Source: JBGOTP01 sp963717075
GTDB lineage: Bacteria; Acidobacteriota; Vicinamibacteria; Vicinamibacterales; CAVVIG01
Length of the DNA stretch: 64,000 bases
Assembly: GCA_963717075.1 (NCBI GenBank)
Contig: CAVQVI010000034.1
Coordinates: forward strand, 1,178,001-1,242,000
Direction: 5' to 3'
The notes under the pieces are model-generated. The model did not search any database. It was not told the origin of the DNA and saw only the letters and a list, made by a program, of their open reading frames with translations. Every line of letters starts with the position of its first letter. Position 1 is the first letter of the stretch. Of this stretch, positions 6,632-15,312 are shown one piece after another. Made by a program: the position numbers and the translations under genes.

Positions 6632-7917
6632 GCGACGAGTCGCTCGAGCGTCTCGAAGAAGCCCGGATAGGAAATGACCACCGCATCGGAACCGTCGATG
6701 CGCGAGGAGTGACGGGCCGACAGCGCCGCGACGGCGAAGGCCATGGCCATGCGATGGTCTCCGCACGCGTCGGCCACCCCGCCCGAGGGCGCTCCTTCGC
6801 CGCGAATGACAAAGCCATCGGGGCGCTCGTCCGCGTCGATGCCAAGGGCGCGGAATCCCGCAACGAGGACCGCGATGCGGTCGCTTTCCTTGACGCGGAG
6901 TTCGGCGGCCCCGCGCACTCGGACTTCGCCCCCATGCGCGGCCAGCGCCGCGATGGCAGGGAGCTCGTCGATGAGGCCTGGCACTTCCTCCGGCGCGATG
7001 TCGACGATGTCTGTTCGGTCGCCTTCAACGATGATGGTTCCGCGCGGCTCGCCCGCGGCGGAGGCGGTTTCATGGATCTCGACGCGCGCGCCAAAACGCC
7101 GCAGGACGTCGATCAACGCCGTGCGCGTCGGGTTGAGGCCGACCTCGTCGATCTCGATGCGCGAGCCGGGTAGCGCCGCGGCCGCGACCATCCAGAACGC
7201 CGCGGACGAGAAATCGCCAGGCACGACCAGATGCTGACCCGAGGCTCGCTGTCCGCTCGAGACGGAAACAGTCAGGCCATCGGCGCGAAGCTGCACGCCA
7301 AAGGCTCTGAAGGCGCGTTCTGTGTGGTCACGTGTCTGAGCCGGCTCCGTGACGGAGGTGGTGCCCTCCGCATACAGGCCCGCAAGCAGCACCGCGCTCT
7401 TGACCTGTGCGCTCGGGATGTCCGGACGATAGGCAATCCCGTGCAGCCGTGCGCCGTCGATATAGAGCGGCGCATGGCCGTCGGTAGATTCGATACGTGC
7501 ACCCATCAGAGCAAGCGGAGCCATGACGCGCCGCATCGGGCGTCGCGAGAGAGACGCGTCGCCGATCAGCTGGCTGGCGAACGGTTGAGCCGCGAGGATC
7601 CCGGCCAGCATGCGCATCGTGGTCCCGGAATTACCCGCATCAAGAGGGTCCGAAGTTGAACGAAAGCCCTCCAATCCCCGTCCCAGTAAAGTGATGGTGT
7701 CTTCGGCCTGCCCTCGAATGTCCACGCCCAGCGCGCGGAGGCAGTCCAGCGTCGAACGGCAGTCGGCGCCAGGGGCGAAGTTCTCCAGCCGGGAGGGGCC
7801 GTCGGCGAGCGACGCGAGGATGGCGTAGCGGTGGGCGATCGACTTGTCCCCAGGGACTCGGAACCGTCCGCGCACCCGGCGCGAGGGGGTGATGGTGGCG
7901 GCAGGGGACGAAGCCAT
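6628..7917 (-). CDS. aroA: 3-phosphoshikimate 1-carboxyvinyltransferase (EPSP synthase)
   Basis: Transfers the enolpyruvyl group from PEP to shikimate 3-phosphate, the sixth step of the shikimate pathway. 429 residues, normal for the family. N-terminal VPGDKSIAHRYAIL with the catalytic Lys, then DAGNSGTTMRML, 'GDASLSRRPMRRV', the mid-chain 'DFSSAAFW', the substrate loop 'RVKESDRI', and the C-terminal 'GDHRMAMAFAVAAL'. First gene of the aroA-aroK-phosphoesterase run, divergent from the anti-sigma-type ATPase at 7983 across a 65-base spacer. Confidence 0.95.
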   Translation of the reverse strand: MASSPAATITPSRRVRGRFRVPGDKSIAHRYAILASLADGPSRLENFAPGADCRSTLDCLRALGVDIRGQAEDTITLLGRGLEGFRSTSDPLDAGNSGTTMRMLAGILAAQPFASQLIGDASLSRRPMRRVMAPLALMGARIESTDGHAPLYIDGARLHGIAYRPDIPSAQVKSAVLLAGLYAEGTTSVTEPAQTRDHTERAFRAFGVQLRADGLTVSVSSGQRASGQHLVVPGDFSSAAFWMVAAAALPGSRIEIDEVGLNPTRTALIDVLRRFGARVEIHETASAAGEPRGTIIVEGDRTDIVDIAPEEVPGLIDELPAIAALAAHGGEVRVRGAAELRVKESDRIAVLVAGFRALGIDADERPDGFVIRGEGAPSGGVADACGDHRMAMAFAVAALSARHSSRIDGSDAVVISYPGFFETLERLVA

Positions 7918-7940
7918 CTGAGAATCTTACGTCAGGCGGC

Positions 7941-7969
7941 TTGACATCGCTCAATAGATGGGATGGTAT
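7941..7969 (+). promoter_or_regulatory. Predicted sigma-70-type promoter for the gene at 7983
   Basis: TTGACA at 7941-7946 and TGGTAT at 7964-7969 are separated by 17 bases. The -35 is a perfect consensus and the -10 keeps the T1, A5 and T6 positions. Transcription would start about 7976, only some 7 bases before the ATG at 7983, and there is no clear Shine-Dalgarno sequence, so the mRNA may be nearly leaderless. Confidence 0.5.
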
Positions 7970-7982
7970 TCAACGGGCGTCC

Positions 7983-8534
7983 ATGGCGCAGTCTCGACAG
8001 AGCAAGCACGGCCGGCACGTTGTGCATCTCGAATTCAGTAGCGCCTTCGGGATGCTCGACCTCGTCCAGGTCGTCGGCGATCATGTCGCTCGTGAATTCG
8101 GCGTCGACGAAGAATCGATCCACTGGATTGGCGTGGCCGTCCGCGAGTCCGTCATCAATGCCATCAAGCACGGCAACCAGAGCAACGCCGCCAAACGCGT
8201 CTTCGTCGAATTCGAAACCGATACGGTCGATCGCACGCCGGCATTGATCATCAGGGTTCGGGATCAGGGCGTGGGATTCGATCCCGAGAGCATCGCCGAC
8301 CCTATGGCGCCCGAGAACCTCCTCAAATCCAGCGGTCGTGGCATTTTTCTCATCCGCAGTTTCATGGACGATGTCCGGCTCCAGCGCGCCGCAGAGGGCG
8401 GGATGGAAATCCTCATGACCAAGCGTGTCCAGGGCCCGGCGCTGCCAGACATCCGGTCAAGGCCTGAGTGCCGCTCGATCCCATCTTTCTCGCCACGGCC
8501 ATCGAGGCCGTCGTGCGGGCCGGCGACATCATGA
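7983..8534 (+). CDS. Serine/threonine-protein kinase/anti-sigma factor-type ATP-binding protein (RsbW/SpoIIAB fold)
   Basis: 183-residue GHKL ATPase. N-box ESVINAIKHGN (55-65), G1 box DQGVGFD (94-100) and G2 box SSGRGIFLI (116-124) are all present, in the arrangement of RsbW-like anti-sigma kinases (HATPase_c_2) and not of sensor histidine kinases, since no dimerisation or sensor domain precedes them. It probably phosphorylates an anti-sigma antagonist or binds a sigma factor; no partner gene is adjacent. ATG 7983 is preferred to earlier starts because the homologous domain begins soon after. The last 22 codons run 67 bases into the next gene and look non-conserved, so the true 3' end may be affected by a frame error. 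Confidence 0.75.
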   Translation: MAQSRQSKHGRHVVHLEFSSAFGMLDLVQVVGDHVAREFGVDEESIHWIGVAVRESVINAIKHGNQSNAAKRVFVEFETDTVDRTPALIIRVRDQGVGFDPESIADPMAPENLLKSSGRGIFLIRSFMDDVRLQRAAEGGMEILMTKRVQGPALPDIRSRPECRSIPSFSPRPSRPSCGPATS

Positions 8535-9262
8535 TGGATCGACTCGGCCGCGACATCCAGGTCGACAAGAAGGGCCGGATCGATCTCGTCACCGAGGTCG
8601 ACCTGGCCAGCGAGCGGATGTTCCGCACCCTCATTGCCGAGCGGTTTCCGGGTCACGACGTGCTGGCGGAAGAAATGGGGGGCAGCGCGTCAATTCCTTC
8701 GGGGCCCTGCTGGGTCTTCGATCCGCTGGACGGCACCACGAACTTCGTGCACGGACTGCCCATCTTCTGCGCTTCTCTGGCGCTGGAGATTGACGGGATC
8801 GCGCAAGTGGCTGCGGTATTCGACCCGACGCGCAAGGAACTGTTCACCGCAGAGCGGGGCGGCGGTGCCTATCTGAACGGACGACCCATCCGGGTTTCAA
8901 AGGCAGCGGAGTTGGTGGATGCCCTGCTCGTCACTGGCTTTCCGTACGATGTCCACGAGCGTGTGGACGAAATCGTCGGGTTGTTCGGCGCGTTCATCGC
9001 CAGAGCCCGCGCGGTGCGGCGGCTCGGTTCGGCCGCGATCGATCTGTGCTACGTGGCTGCGGGACGGTTCGATGGGTTCTGGGAGAACGACCTGAAGCCG
9101 TGGGATATGGCGGGGGGCGCGCTGATTGTGGAGGAAGCCGGTGGCCGCGTGACGAACATCGACGGCACGCCGTTCAGTTCACGCGGGCGACATATCCTCG
9201 CGAGCAACGGCCTGGTGCACGGAAAGATGCTCGAGGTGTGTAAGGGAAACACGACGTCCTGA
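8468..9262 (+). CDS. suhB: Inositol-1-monophosphatase family protein (SuhB-like)
   Basis: Mg2+-dependent phosphatase of the IMPase/FBPase/BPNTase superfamily, acting on inositol 1-phosphate or related sugar phosphates. 264 residues. Metal-binding EE (68-69), the signature DPLDGTTNFVHG (85-96), the second aspartate motif in 'RRLGSAAIDLCYVA', and C-terminal 'WDMAGGALIVEEAGG'. GTG 8468 follows directly on an out-of-frame TGA and gives the normal N-terminus. It overlaps the preceding ATPase gene by 67 bases. Substrate specificity cannot be assigned. Confidence 0.85.
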   Translation: MPLDPIFLATAIEAVVRAGDIMMDRLGRDIQVDKKGRIDLVTEVDLASERMFRTLIAERFPGHDVLAEEMGGSASIPSGPCWVFDPLDGTTNFVHGLPIFCASLALEIDGIAQVAAVFDPTRKELFTAERGGGAYLNGRPIRVSKAAELVDALLVTGFPYDVHERVDEIVGLFGAFIARARAVRRLGSAAIDLCYVAAGRFDGFWENDLKPWDMAGGALIVEEAGGRVTNIDGTPFSSRGRHILASNGLVHGKMLEVCKGNTTS

Positions 9263-9392
9263 TACCTGCGAGAGACAGCCGAGCCCCGTCCGCGCGTTTT
9301 TTCACCGCTTTTCGGCCCTCTTTCTGGCATCGCTCCTGCTTTGGCCTGTGTCAGCGACCGCCCCTTCGGGTGGTGCATTCGAGGAGCGTCTT

Positions 9393-10091
9393 ATGCGGCG
9401 TCTGTTGTTGTGTGTCAGCCTGATAGTGCTGGTCGGCGGCTTGGCGGCGCCCACGCGCGCATACGCCCAGCAGGCGGTGAGTATCTATGCCGGGGGGTTC
9501 GTACCCCGTGGCGAAGCCTCCCGCGTGGACGGCGACGTTCTCTTCAACAACCTCGACTTCTTCTTCTTCGACATCGACAAGTTCAAGGGCGGAACAATCG
9601 GTGGCGAATGGCTCGCGGCGCTGAACGATCGTATGGAGGTAGGCCTCGGGCTGGGCTATTACGAGGAAGAAGTCCCGAGCAGCTATGCCTTCCTCGTGAA
9701 CGAGGATGGCAGCGAGATCAGACAGGATCTCAGGCTTCGTATCGTGCCGTTCACGGCGAGCTTCCGGGTGATCCCATTCGGGCGCCGGGCGCCCGTGCAG
9801 CCGTACATCGGCGCCGGCGTCGGCGTGCTGTCGTGGCGCTACAGCGAAACGGGCTATTTCGTGGACTTCGACGGCTTCGTCTTCCACGACAACTTCGTGG
9901 CAAGTGGAACGACGGCCGGCCCGTTGATCCTCGGCGGCGTCCGATTTCCGCTTGGGCGGTTCGACCTTGGCTTTGAGATTCGCCATCAGTCCGGGGAAGG
10001 GACAATTGAACACCCGGCTGATTTTGCTGGCGCAACGAAGGTCGATCTGGGAGGGTTCAACTACCTCGCGACGTTCAATATCAGGTTCTGA
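9393..10091 (+). CDS. Outer-membrane beta-barrel protein
   Basis: 232 residues from ATG 9393, the start that places a clean signal peptide (MRRLLLCVSLIVLVGGL...AYAQ) at the N-terminus. The mature part alternates hydrophobic and polar residues with repeated aromatic girdle residues, and ends in 'NYLATFNIRF', a C-terminal phenylalanine as expected for BAM-inserted barrels. Probably 8 strands, similar in size to OmpW/OmpA-type barrels. 'YIGAGVGVLSWRYSETGYF' in the middle is typical of this group. It lies 130 bases after suhB and is followed by a repeat-rich spacer. Ligand unknown. Confidence 0.75.
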   Translation: MRRLLLCVSLIVLVGGLAAPTRAYAQQAVSIYAGGFVPRGEASRVDGDVLFNNLDFFFFDIDKFKGGTIGGEWLAALNDRMEVGLGLGYYEEEVPSSYAFLVNEDGSEIRQDLRLRIVPFTASFRVIPFGRRAPVQPYIGAGVGVLSWRYSETGYFVDFDGFVFHDNFVASGTTAGPLILGGVRFPLGRFDLGFEIRHQSGEGTIEHPADFAGATKVDLGGFNYLATFNIRF

Positions 10092-10122
10092 CGCCAGCCG
10101 TCACGATGCGTCTTCCTGTCGC

Positions 10123-10246
10123 GCCCGACCTGAAGGTCGGGCCTACGAGTCACGATCCTCGCAGGCCCGACCTTCAGGTCAGCGCAGTCTCGTAGGCCCG
10201 ACCTTCAGGTCGGGCGTCTCAAGTAGGCCCGACCTTCAGGTCGGGC
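10123..10246. repeat. Second cluster of palindromic repeats
   Basis: Copies at 10123-10142 (GCCCGACCTGAAGGTCGGGC), 10165-10184 (right arm degraded to AGGTCAGCG), 10196-10215 and 10227-10246. The first is in the opposite orientation to the other three, as in the array at 5.2 kb. The last two share the flank GGGCGTCTCAAGT and are 31 bases apart. It sits directly downstream of the outer-membrane barrel gene. Confidence 0.88.
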
Positions 10247-10326
10247 GTCTCAAGTGTCAGCTCGGGCCTGCGAGCAAACGCCCTCCGGCTCGACGGTATC
10301 ATCCCCCGACACGTATACTGAATTGG

Positions 10327-10398
10327 GTCATCTGGTCATTTCATCATCTGGTCATCTGGTCATCTGGTCATCTGGTCATTTGGTCATTTGGTCATTTC
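10327..10398 (+). repeat. TGGTCATCT/TGGTCATTT microrepeat
   Basis: About eight tandem units of 8-9 bases alternating TGGTCATC and TGGTCATT. The low-complexity run lies just after the palindromic repeats and 70 bases upstream of the glycosyltransferase gene at 10468. Units vary between CATC and CATTT, and one unit is interrupted (TCATCATC). No function is evident; copy number is likely variable. Confidence 0.85.
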
Positions 10399-10467
10399 GG
10401 GTCGCAGTTAGATGGCCGCATCAACGATCAGATGCCCCAGTAGTCGGATGCCCAGGCTCGAGCTTCC

Positions 10468-11454
10468 ATGATCGACCTGTCCGTTGTCATTCCCGTCAGA
10501 AATGAAGCGCTGTCCCTCGAAGAGCTCCATCGAGAGCTCACCGAGGCTCTCGGCTCGTGGGGAGGCACGTACGAAGTCATCCTCGTGGACGATGGGAGCA
10601 CGGACGAGAGCTTTGCCATCATGGCGAGGCTGCAGGCCCGGGATCCCCGTGTGCGCGTGATTCGTTTCCGGCGTAATTTCGGCCAGACGGCAGCATTCGC
10701 TGCCGGGTTCGCGCATGCACGCGGACGTCTCATTGCCACCTCCGATGGCGATCTCCAGAACGATCCGAAAGACATCCTGCCGATGGTCAGGGCCGCCGAC
10801 GAGCACGGCTATGACATCGTGTGCGGGTGGAGGAAGGATCGCAAAGACGCATTCGTCTCGAGGCTGATGCCATCGATGCTCGCCAACCGTCTCATTTCTC
10901 GCGCGACCGGCGTCCGGCTGCACGATTACGGGTGCTCGCTCAAGGTGTTCCGGGCGGAGGTCGTGAAGCCGCTGAAGCTCTACGGCGAGATGCATCGGTT
11001 TCTGCCCGCCATCGCCAGCGAGCAGGGCGTCAGCATTCACGAAATGGTCGTCGGCCATCGCGCGCGTCGCCACGGCGCGTCCAATTACGGCATCTCGCGG
11101 ACGCTGCGCGTGATTCTCGATCTGCTCACGGTGAAGTTTCTCCTCAGCTATTCCACCCGACCGCTGCAGATCTTCGGCCTGGTGGGGATGGCGATGTTGT
11201 TGCCGGGCGCAGCGATCGCTGGATACTTCGCCGCCGTCAGGGTCCTCGGATACTTCCAGCTCATGGCGGACCAGTCGATTGGCAACAGGCCGCTGCTGCT
11301 CTTTGGCATTCTCCTGGTCTTCACGGGCGTTCAGCTCGTCACCATCGGACTGCTTGCGGAGCTGATCTCCCGGACGTACCACGAATCGCAGGACAAGCCG
11401 ACCTACGTGATTCGTGAGATTCTCGAGGACGGATCGGGGTCGCTGCAGGCATGA
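10468..11454 (+). CDS. Polyprenol-phosphate glycosyltransferase, GT2 family
   Basis: 328 residues: an N-terminal GT-A domain with 'VVIPVRNEALSL', the nucleotide-binding VDDGSTDES (40-48) and SDGDLQND (92-99), and two C-terminal membrane helices (about 235-257 and 275-300). This is the layout of DPM1/ArnC/GtrB-type enzymes, which transfer a sugar from a nucleotide donor to undecaprenyl phosphate at the cytoplasmic face of the inner membrane. The basic 'RARRHGASNYG' motif before the helices is also typical. First gene of the glycan locus; its stop overlaps the following SGNH gene by four bases. Confidence 0.85.
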   Translation: MIDLSVVIPVRNEALSLEELHRELTEALGSWGGTYEVILVDDGSTDESFAIMARLQARDPRVRVIRFRRNFGQTAAFAAGFAHARGRLIATSDGDLQNDPKDILPMVRAADEHGYDIVCGWRKDRKDAFVSRLMPSMLANRLISRATGVRLHDYGCSLKVFRAEVVKPLKLYGEMHRFLPAIASEQGVSIHEMVVGHRARRHGASNYGISRTLRVILDLLTVKFLLSYSTRPLQIFGLVGMAMLLPGAAIAGYFAAVRVLGYFQLMADQSIGNRPLLLFGILLVFTGVQLVTIGLLAELISRTYHESQDKPTYVIREILEDGSGSLQA

Positions 11455-12525
11455 ACGTCTGGTCGTTCATGAGTTGGTCGCGCGGTTGCGCGCGTGCCGC
11501 GACGATTGCGGCGGCAAGTGTCCTGATCGGGGCCTGCGGCGACAACCCCGTGGACCCGAGCGCGCACGTCCAGATCAGCTGCCCTGCTTCGAAGAGCGCT
11601 GAATCCATCAGCGGGGAATCGGTGGCTGTCGACTTCGGCACGCCGTCGACCTCTGGTGGGACGCCGCCGGTGGCGGTGACCTGCAAGCCTCCAAGCGGGT
11701 CGAAATTCGAGGTGGGAACGACGCCCGTGCAATGCACGGCGCTCGACGCCAAGCAGCAGACCGCATCCTGCACGTTGAACGTCACGGTCACTCGAGTCGG
11801 CACGCTCAGCGCCACGAGGTTCATGGCCTTCGGCGACAGCATCACGTTTGGACCTCCGCTCACGCCATGTCCGGCGTCCTCGACCAAAGCCATGACGCGC
11901 GACCTGATGCTTCGCGACATGCAACTGCTCTTCGAGAGGGCCAATCCGAGGGAGACGCCACCGGCCACTTCGTATCCGTCCGTCTTGATGGGCCTGCTCA
12001 AGAATCGGTACGTCACCCAGTTGCCCGTTGTGATCAACGAAGGGTTGGGCGGCGAAACCGTAACGGACGGCGGTGGGACGAACGACGCGACGCTGGCGCG
12101 TTTGAGAGCCAGGCTCGCCGCGAATAACCCCAATGTCGTGCTCCTGCAAGAGGGGATCAACGACATTAACATCTACTTCTTTCACCATGTTGAGCGAGTG
12201 CCAGTGCTCATCAAGGGGCTTCGTGACATGGTGCGGGAAGTGCGACAACGCAACGCCCAGGTCCTTCTAGGCACGCTTCTGCCTGGGGATCCAAATGGAT
12301 GTCGGGGAAGCCTGGGGTACGATCTTGTCGCACCAGCCAACGATCAGATTCGGGCGATGGCGGGCTGAGGAGCGCGCTACAGTAGTCGATCTCTATCAGG
12401 CATTCGGCGGTGTTCCAGGACCGTATCTCAACGACGACGGTCTGCACCCGAATCCACTCGGGTACCAGAAGATGGCGGAAACATTTTTCGACGTCATTCG
12501 AAAGACCCTGGAAGTGCCCCGCTGA
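11451..12525 (+). CDS. HYR-domain SGNH/GDSL hydrolase lipoprotein (frame broken near 12363)
   Basis: Exported esterase-type protein. Lipobox with C29 (SVLIGAC), a HYR-like domain (about 38-115, with paired Cys and 'PVQCTALDA'), then the SGNH hydrolase domain with GDSL block FGDSITFG (Ser 130) and 'QEGINDIN'. The catalytic Asp-His block DGLHPNPLGY lies in a different frame (readable from about 12362 to 12525). Removing one G from the GGG at 12362-12364 joins the two parts smoothly as ...AMAAEERATVVDLY. So one gene is split by a single-base insertion. It may remove acyl groups from a surface glycan. Confidence 0.75.
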
Positions 12526-12533
12526 GCACAGAC

Positions 12534-13208
12534 GTGTCCGCTGGTCAGGCGCCGCGGCAGTTCGGGAATCTCGATGCCAACCTGCGGTTCATCGACGCGA
12601 CAGGGGTGCTGGTTGCCGGCGCCGAAGCGCTCGAAATCGGCTCCGGCACGGGGGGACTGCTGCACACGCTGATCGGGCATGGGCACCGTGTCCGCGGCGT
12701 CGAGATCAACCGGGGACTCATCGACGAGGGGCGCGCCTGGTTCGGGGACCTGCCGATCCAGCAGGTCGAGGGGACTGCGCTGCCATTTCCAGACGCGTCG
12801 TTCGACGTCGCGATGAGTTTCGACGTGTTCGAGCACATCCCTGACAGCGATGCCCACCTGCGTGAAGTCCGCCGAGTCTTGAGGCCCGGAGGCGCGTACC
12901 TGCTGCAGACCCCGAACAAGTGGACCAACATCGTCTTCGAGACGATCCGCTGGCGCAGCTTCACGAAGTTCCGGGAGGACCATTGCTCGCTGCACACGCT
13001 GGGCCAGCTGACACGACGCCTCGCGCGGCACGGCTTCGACGCGCGCGCGTACGACGTGGCCGTAGTCAACGACTTCTTCCGGGAGAAAGTGCGACGGCAC
13101 GTCGGCGCTGTCGGCACCGCCATGCTTCGGATCGTGAACCCTGACCGGCTTCCCGTGGCCTGGCGGACGAACCTCTACGTGCACGCGACGAAGCGCTCGT
13201 CCGGCTGA
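12534..13208 (+). CDS. Class I SAM-dependent methyltransferase
   Basis: 224 residues, GTG start, beginning eight bases after the SGNH gene. Motif I LEIGSGTGG (33-41), acidic post-I residue in 'VRGVEINRG', motif II-like 'SFDVAMSFDVFEHI', and 'VRRVLRPGGAYLL'. This is the Methyltransf_11/UbiE-like layout for small-molecule or glycan methylation. The 'FREDHCSLHTLGQL' segment after motif III is common in methyltransferases of polysaccharide loci. Substrate unknown. Confidence 0.8.
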   Translation: MSAGQAPRQFGNLDANLRFIDATGVLVAGAEALEIGSGTGGLLHTLIGHGHRVRGVEINRGLIDEGRAWFGDLPIQQVEGTALPFPDASFDVAMSFDVFEHIPDSDAHLREVRRVLRPGGAYLLQTPNKWTNIVFETIRWRSFTKFREDHCSLHTLGQLTRRLARHGFDARAYDVAVVNDFFREKVRRHVGAVGTAMLRIVNPDRLPVAWRTNLYVHATKRSSG

Positions 13209-13297
13209 TACGTCTGTTATGGCAACCTCCCGCTGCGATCGATTGCGTCGGACGTCGGAAGTCGGACGAAGGCCTGCAGGTATAATCAGTATTCAGA

Positions 13298-14175
13298 ATG
13301 TCTGACGGAACCCCTCTGTTTCGAATAGTTTGCCGAAGGTGGGCGATGCTAGGTCTGCCCGCGGTTGGTCTCGTCGTGGCAGTATCGGCGTGTGGCGATT
13401 CTGCCGCAATCGTCGGGCCGGGAGGCGGCACGAACACGCCGCCCGCGATCCAGTCCCTCGTGGCTGGCGCTCCGCAGGTCGGAAGTGACGGGAGACCAGA
13501 CCGTTCAGCTCACGGCGACGGTGATCGACGCGGAGACGTCCCCGGCGCAGCTCAAGTACGACTGGTCGGCCTCGCCGGAGAATGGTACGTTCACGGGCAC
13601 CGGCGCGCAGGTGCGCTGGAAAGCGCCGACGACGACACCGGTCGAGTTCACCACCACGCTGACCGTCGTCGAAACCTATTCCTCAGGGTCGACGACGAAG
13701 GAGAACCGGGCGGTGTCGACGCTGCCGGTGCGTTACAACGACTTGATCATTGGCGGACTGGTCGGTCAGTTTCTGACAGATTTCGGGACGTTTGCCGTGA
13801 CGCCACAGCAGTGCGTGAGGAATTTCAGCGACTCCTGTGCGGGGAAGGCCGAGGAACTCGGCCAAATCACCAGCCAAAGAAACCGATCGGGCGTTCAAAT
13901 TGAGAGCGCCGCGTTTACGACTCCCGGCGGTGACATTGAATCCCAGCGGCAACTCGGCGAGCGCCTCAACGCACTGCACGTTTGTCGATCGCTACAGCAA
14001 CGGCACCCGTCAAACGGTTGAAGGAACTTGCGATCTCACGGCGGTCTATAGCAATTCTCGCTGGTATTTGTGCGATAGTCATTTCAATCCGCCGTTCAAG
14101 ACGACGCCCAGTGGCCTGGGGCCGGCAATAGTGACGATGTCTCGCGATCTCCTGCCTCCGTTCTCGCACCCATGA
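13298..14175 (+). CDS. Secreted lipoprotein with Ig/PKD-like domain (two frame breaks)
   Basis: Reads as one protein of about 290 residues after two one-base corrections: drop a G at 13481-13482 (joining ...GAPQVEVTGDQTVQL) and a C at 13923-13925 (joining ...AFTTPAVTLNPSG). An N-terminal export segment ends in a lipobox (VAVSACGDS); an Ig/PKD-like beta domain follows ('VQLTATVIDAETSPAQLKYD'), then a cysteine-containing C-terminal region of no recognised family. Start uncertain: ATG 13298, or the internal ATG at 13346 nearer the hydrophobic core. Likely outer-membrane surface lipoprotein. Confidence 0.55.
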
Positions 14176-14222
14176 GCCGGAAGGGCCCGGCGAATCCCTG
14201 TTGCCGCATCAGCTCGTCGAGC

Positions 14223-15302
14223 TCAGCGGACGCCCTTGATCATCTCCGCCAGCGCTTCACCAACCACTCGATGACCATGGGCCGTCATGTGGTCATCAAG
14301 AACGTAGAAGTCGTCCGCCTTCAGGATGGAGGTGGTATCCAGCGTCATGAGGAGTTGGACGAATGGCGGATGGCCGTCTCGGCGACTTTCCTCCGCCAGC
14401 GCCGCGATGAACGATCGAGGATGCGCCATCTCCTGGCCGATTTCGAGCGCAATCACCTGGACCCTGTTGAGGTTGTTGAGGTTGTCGAGGTTGTTGAGGG
14501 CCTCGACTGATGGGTGGTTTGCGTGTTCGAGCGCGTTCAGGAAGAGACGTGCCTCGTCGGCCGGCGTGATCGATGCCATCTGTAACTGATCTGGTTCGGC
14601 CGCCTCGAGCCGGAACACCTTCATGAAGAGTCGGTAAACGTACTTTCCCGGATAGTACGACTGCTGGGCTGCGTAGTAGCGGACGATTTCCTGATACTTG
14701 TCCTCGGCGGTGATCGGCAGCTGGTTTCCATGGTCGCGAAATGACATGTTTTCGGGCAAGTCGTTGTCGGCGTGCTGGATGACCAGGAAGCGCAGCCTGG
14801 ATGTGTCGAGCCGTCCGAGCATCAGCATCTCCCGGACGGTCGCGTACGAGGCGACCGCGGCATTCAGCGTCTTGAGGCCCGTCTGCCGCTCGAGAACACG
14901 CGCGAACGTGGCGTCCTGATCGACACCCCAGCCCATGGCGTGCGAGTCACCGAGGACAATGACTTCCGGCGATGCGAGCGCGGACTCCTCATCCCGGAGC
15001 CCGAGTCGATTGATGCGGTAGGCATTCGAGAACTCGATGTTGCTGAAGGTGCAGCTTCCAGGCTTGAGCGTATATGTCACGTGCTGGTCGTAGCGCGCGC
15101 AGTTCGGATCGAACTGGATCAGCATGCGGTTGAAGTGACGGTACACCTGCTGCGCGAGGCGTCGCACGGGGGCTGGCGCTACGGCAGTCAGGGCGGGCGC
15201 ATGCAGCAGGAAAAGGAACATGCCTTCGAGCAGTGCAATCGACACGACGAGATTGACGGCGACGATCACGAACATTCTGCGCGCAGCAGAAAGCGTTGGC
15301 AT
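14223..15302 (-). CDS. Membrane-anchored SGNH-hydrolase-like protein
   Basis: 359 residues. An N-terminal membrane helix (10-34) anchors an SGNH-like domain with nucleophile block LGDSHAMGWG (Ser 120) and a C-terminal Asp-His block in 'VLDDHMTAHGHRVV'. This resembles acyl-handling SGNH proteins of surface-glycan loci. Residues around 'NNLDNLNNLN' are encoded by a 9-bp GTTGTTGAG-type repeat (14466-14499). It starts 10 bases after the stop of the GT-C gene, in a minus-strand run with radical SAM and GT-C genes. Hydrolase versus acyltransferase activity cannot be decided. Confidence 0.7.
   Translation of the reverse strand: MPTLSAARRMFVIVAVNLVVSIALLEGMFLFLLHAPALTAVAPAPVRRLAQQVYRHFNRMLIQFDPNCARYDQHVTYTLKPGSCTFSNIEFSNAYRINRLGLRDEESALASPEVIVLGDSHAMGWGVDQDATFARVLERQTGLKTLNAAVASYATVREMLMLGRLDTSRLRFLVIQHADNDLPENMSFRDHGNQLPITAEDKYQEIVRYYAAQQSYYPGKYVYRLFMKVFRLEAAEPDQLQMASITPADEARLFLNALEHANHPSVEALNNLDNLNNLNRVQVIALEIGQEMAHPRSFIAALAEESRRDGHPPFVQLLMTLDTTSILKADDFYVLDDHMTAHGHRVVGEALAEMIKGVR
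14466..14499 (-). repeat. Short in-frame 9-bp repeat in the SGNH gene
   Basis: Four units of GTTGTTGAG or GTTGTCGAG, read on the minus strand as NNL/DNL repeats. The run is in frame and does not disturb the catalytic blocks. It probably lengthens a surface loop. Confidence 0.7.
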
Positions 15303-15312
15303 CGAAAATGGG

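Larger units (their letters stand above)
10092..10467. other. Gene-free spacer: palindromic repeats and a microrepeat
   Basis: 376 bases between the outer-membrane barrel and the first glycosyltransferase of the glycan locus. The left half carries four palindromic elements and the right half a TGGTCATCT-type tandem. Short frames across it are built from the repeats and look like artefacts. The last 70 bases before ATG 10468 show no confident promoter. Confidence 0.8.

Noticed and set aside
10408..11382. Minus-strand frame (324 codons) opposite the GT2 gene at 10468
   Set aside because: The plus strand encodes a complete GT2 with intact motifs.
12295..12525. Separate 76-codon gene after the SGNH hydrolase
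   Set aside because: It contains the missing Asp-His block of that hydrolase and joins it by a one-base correction.
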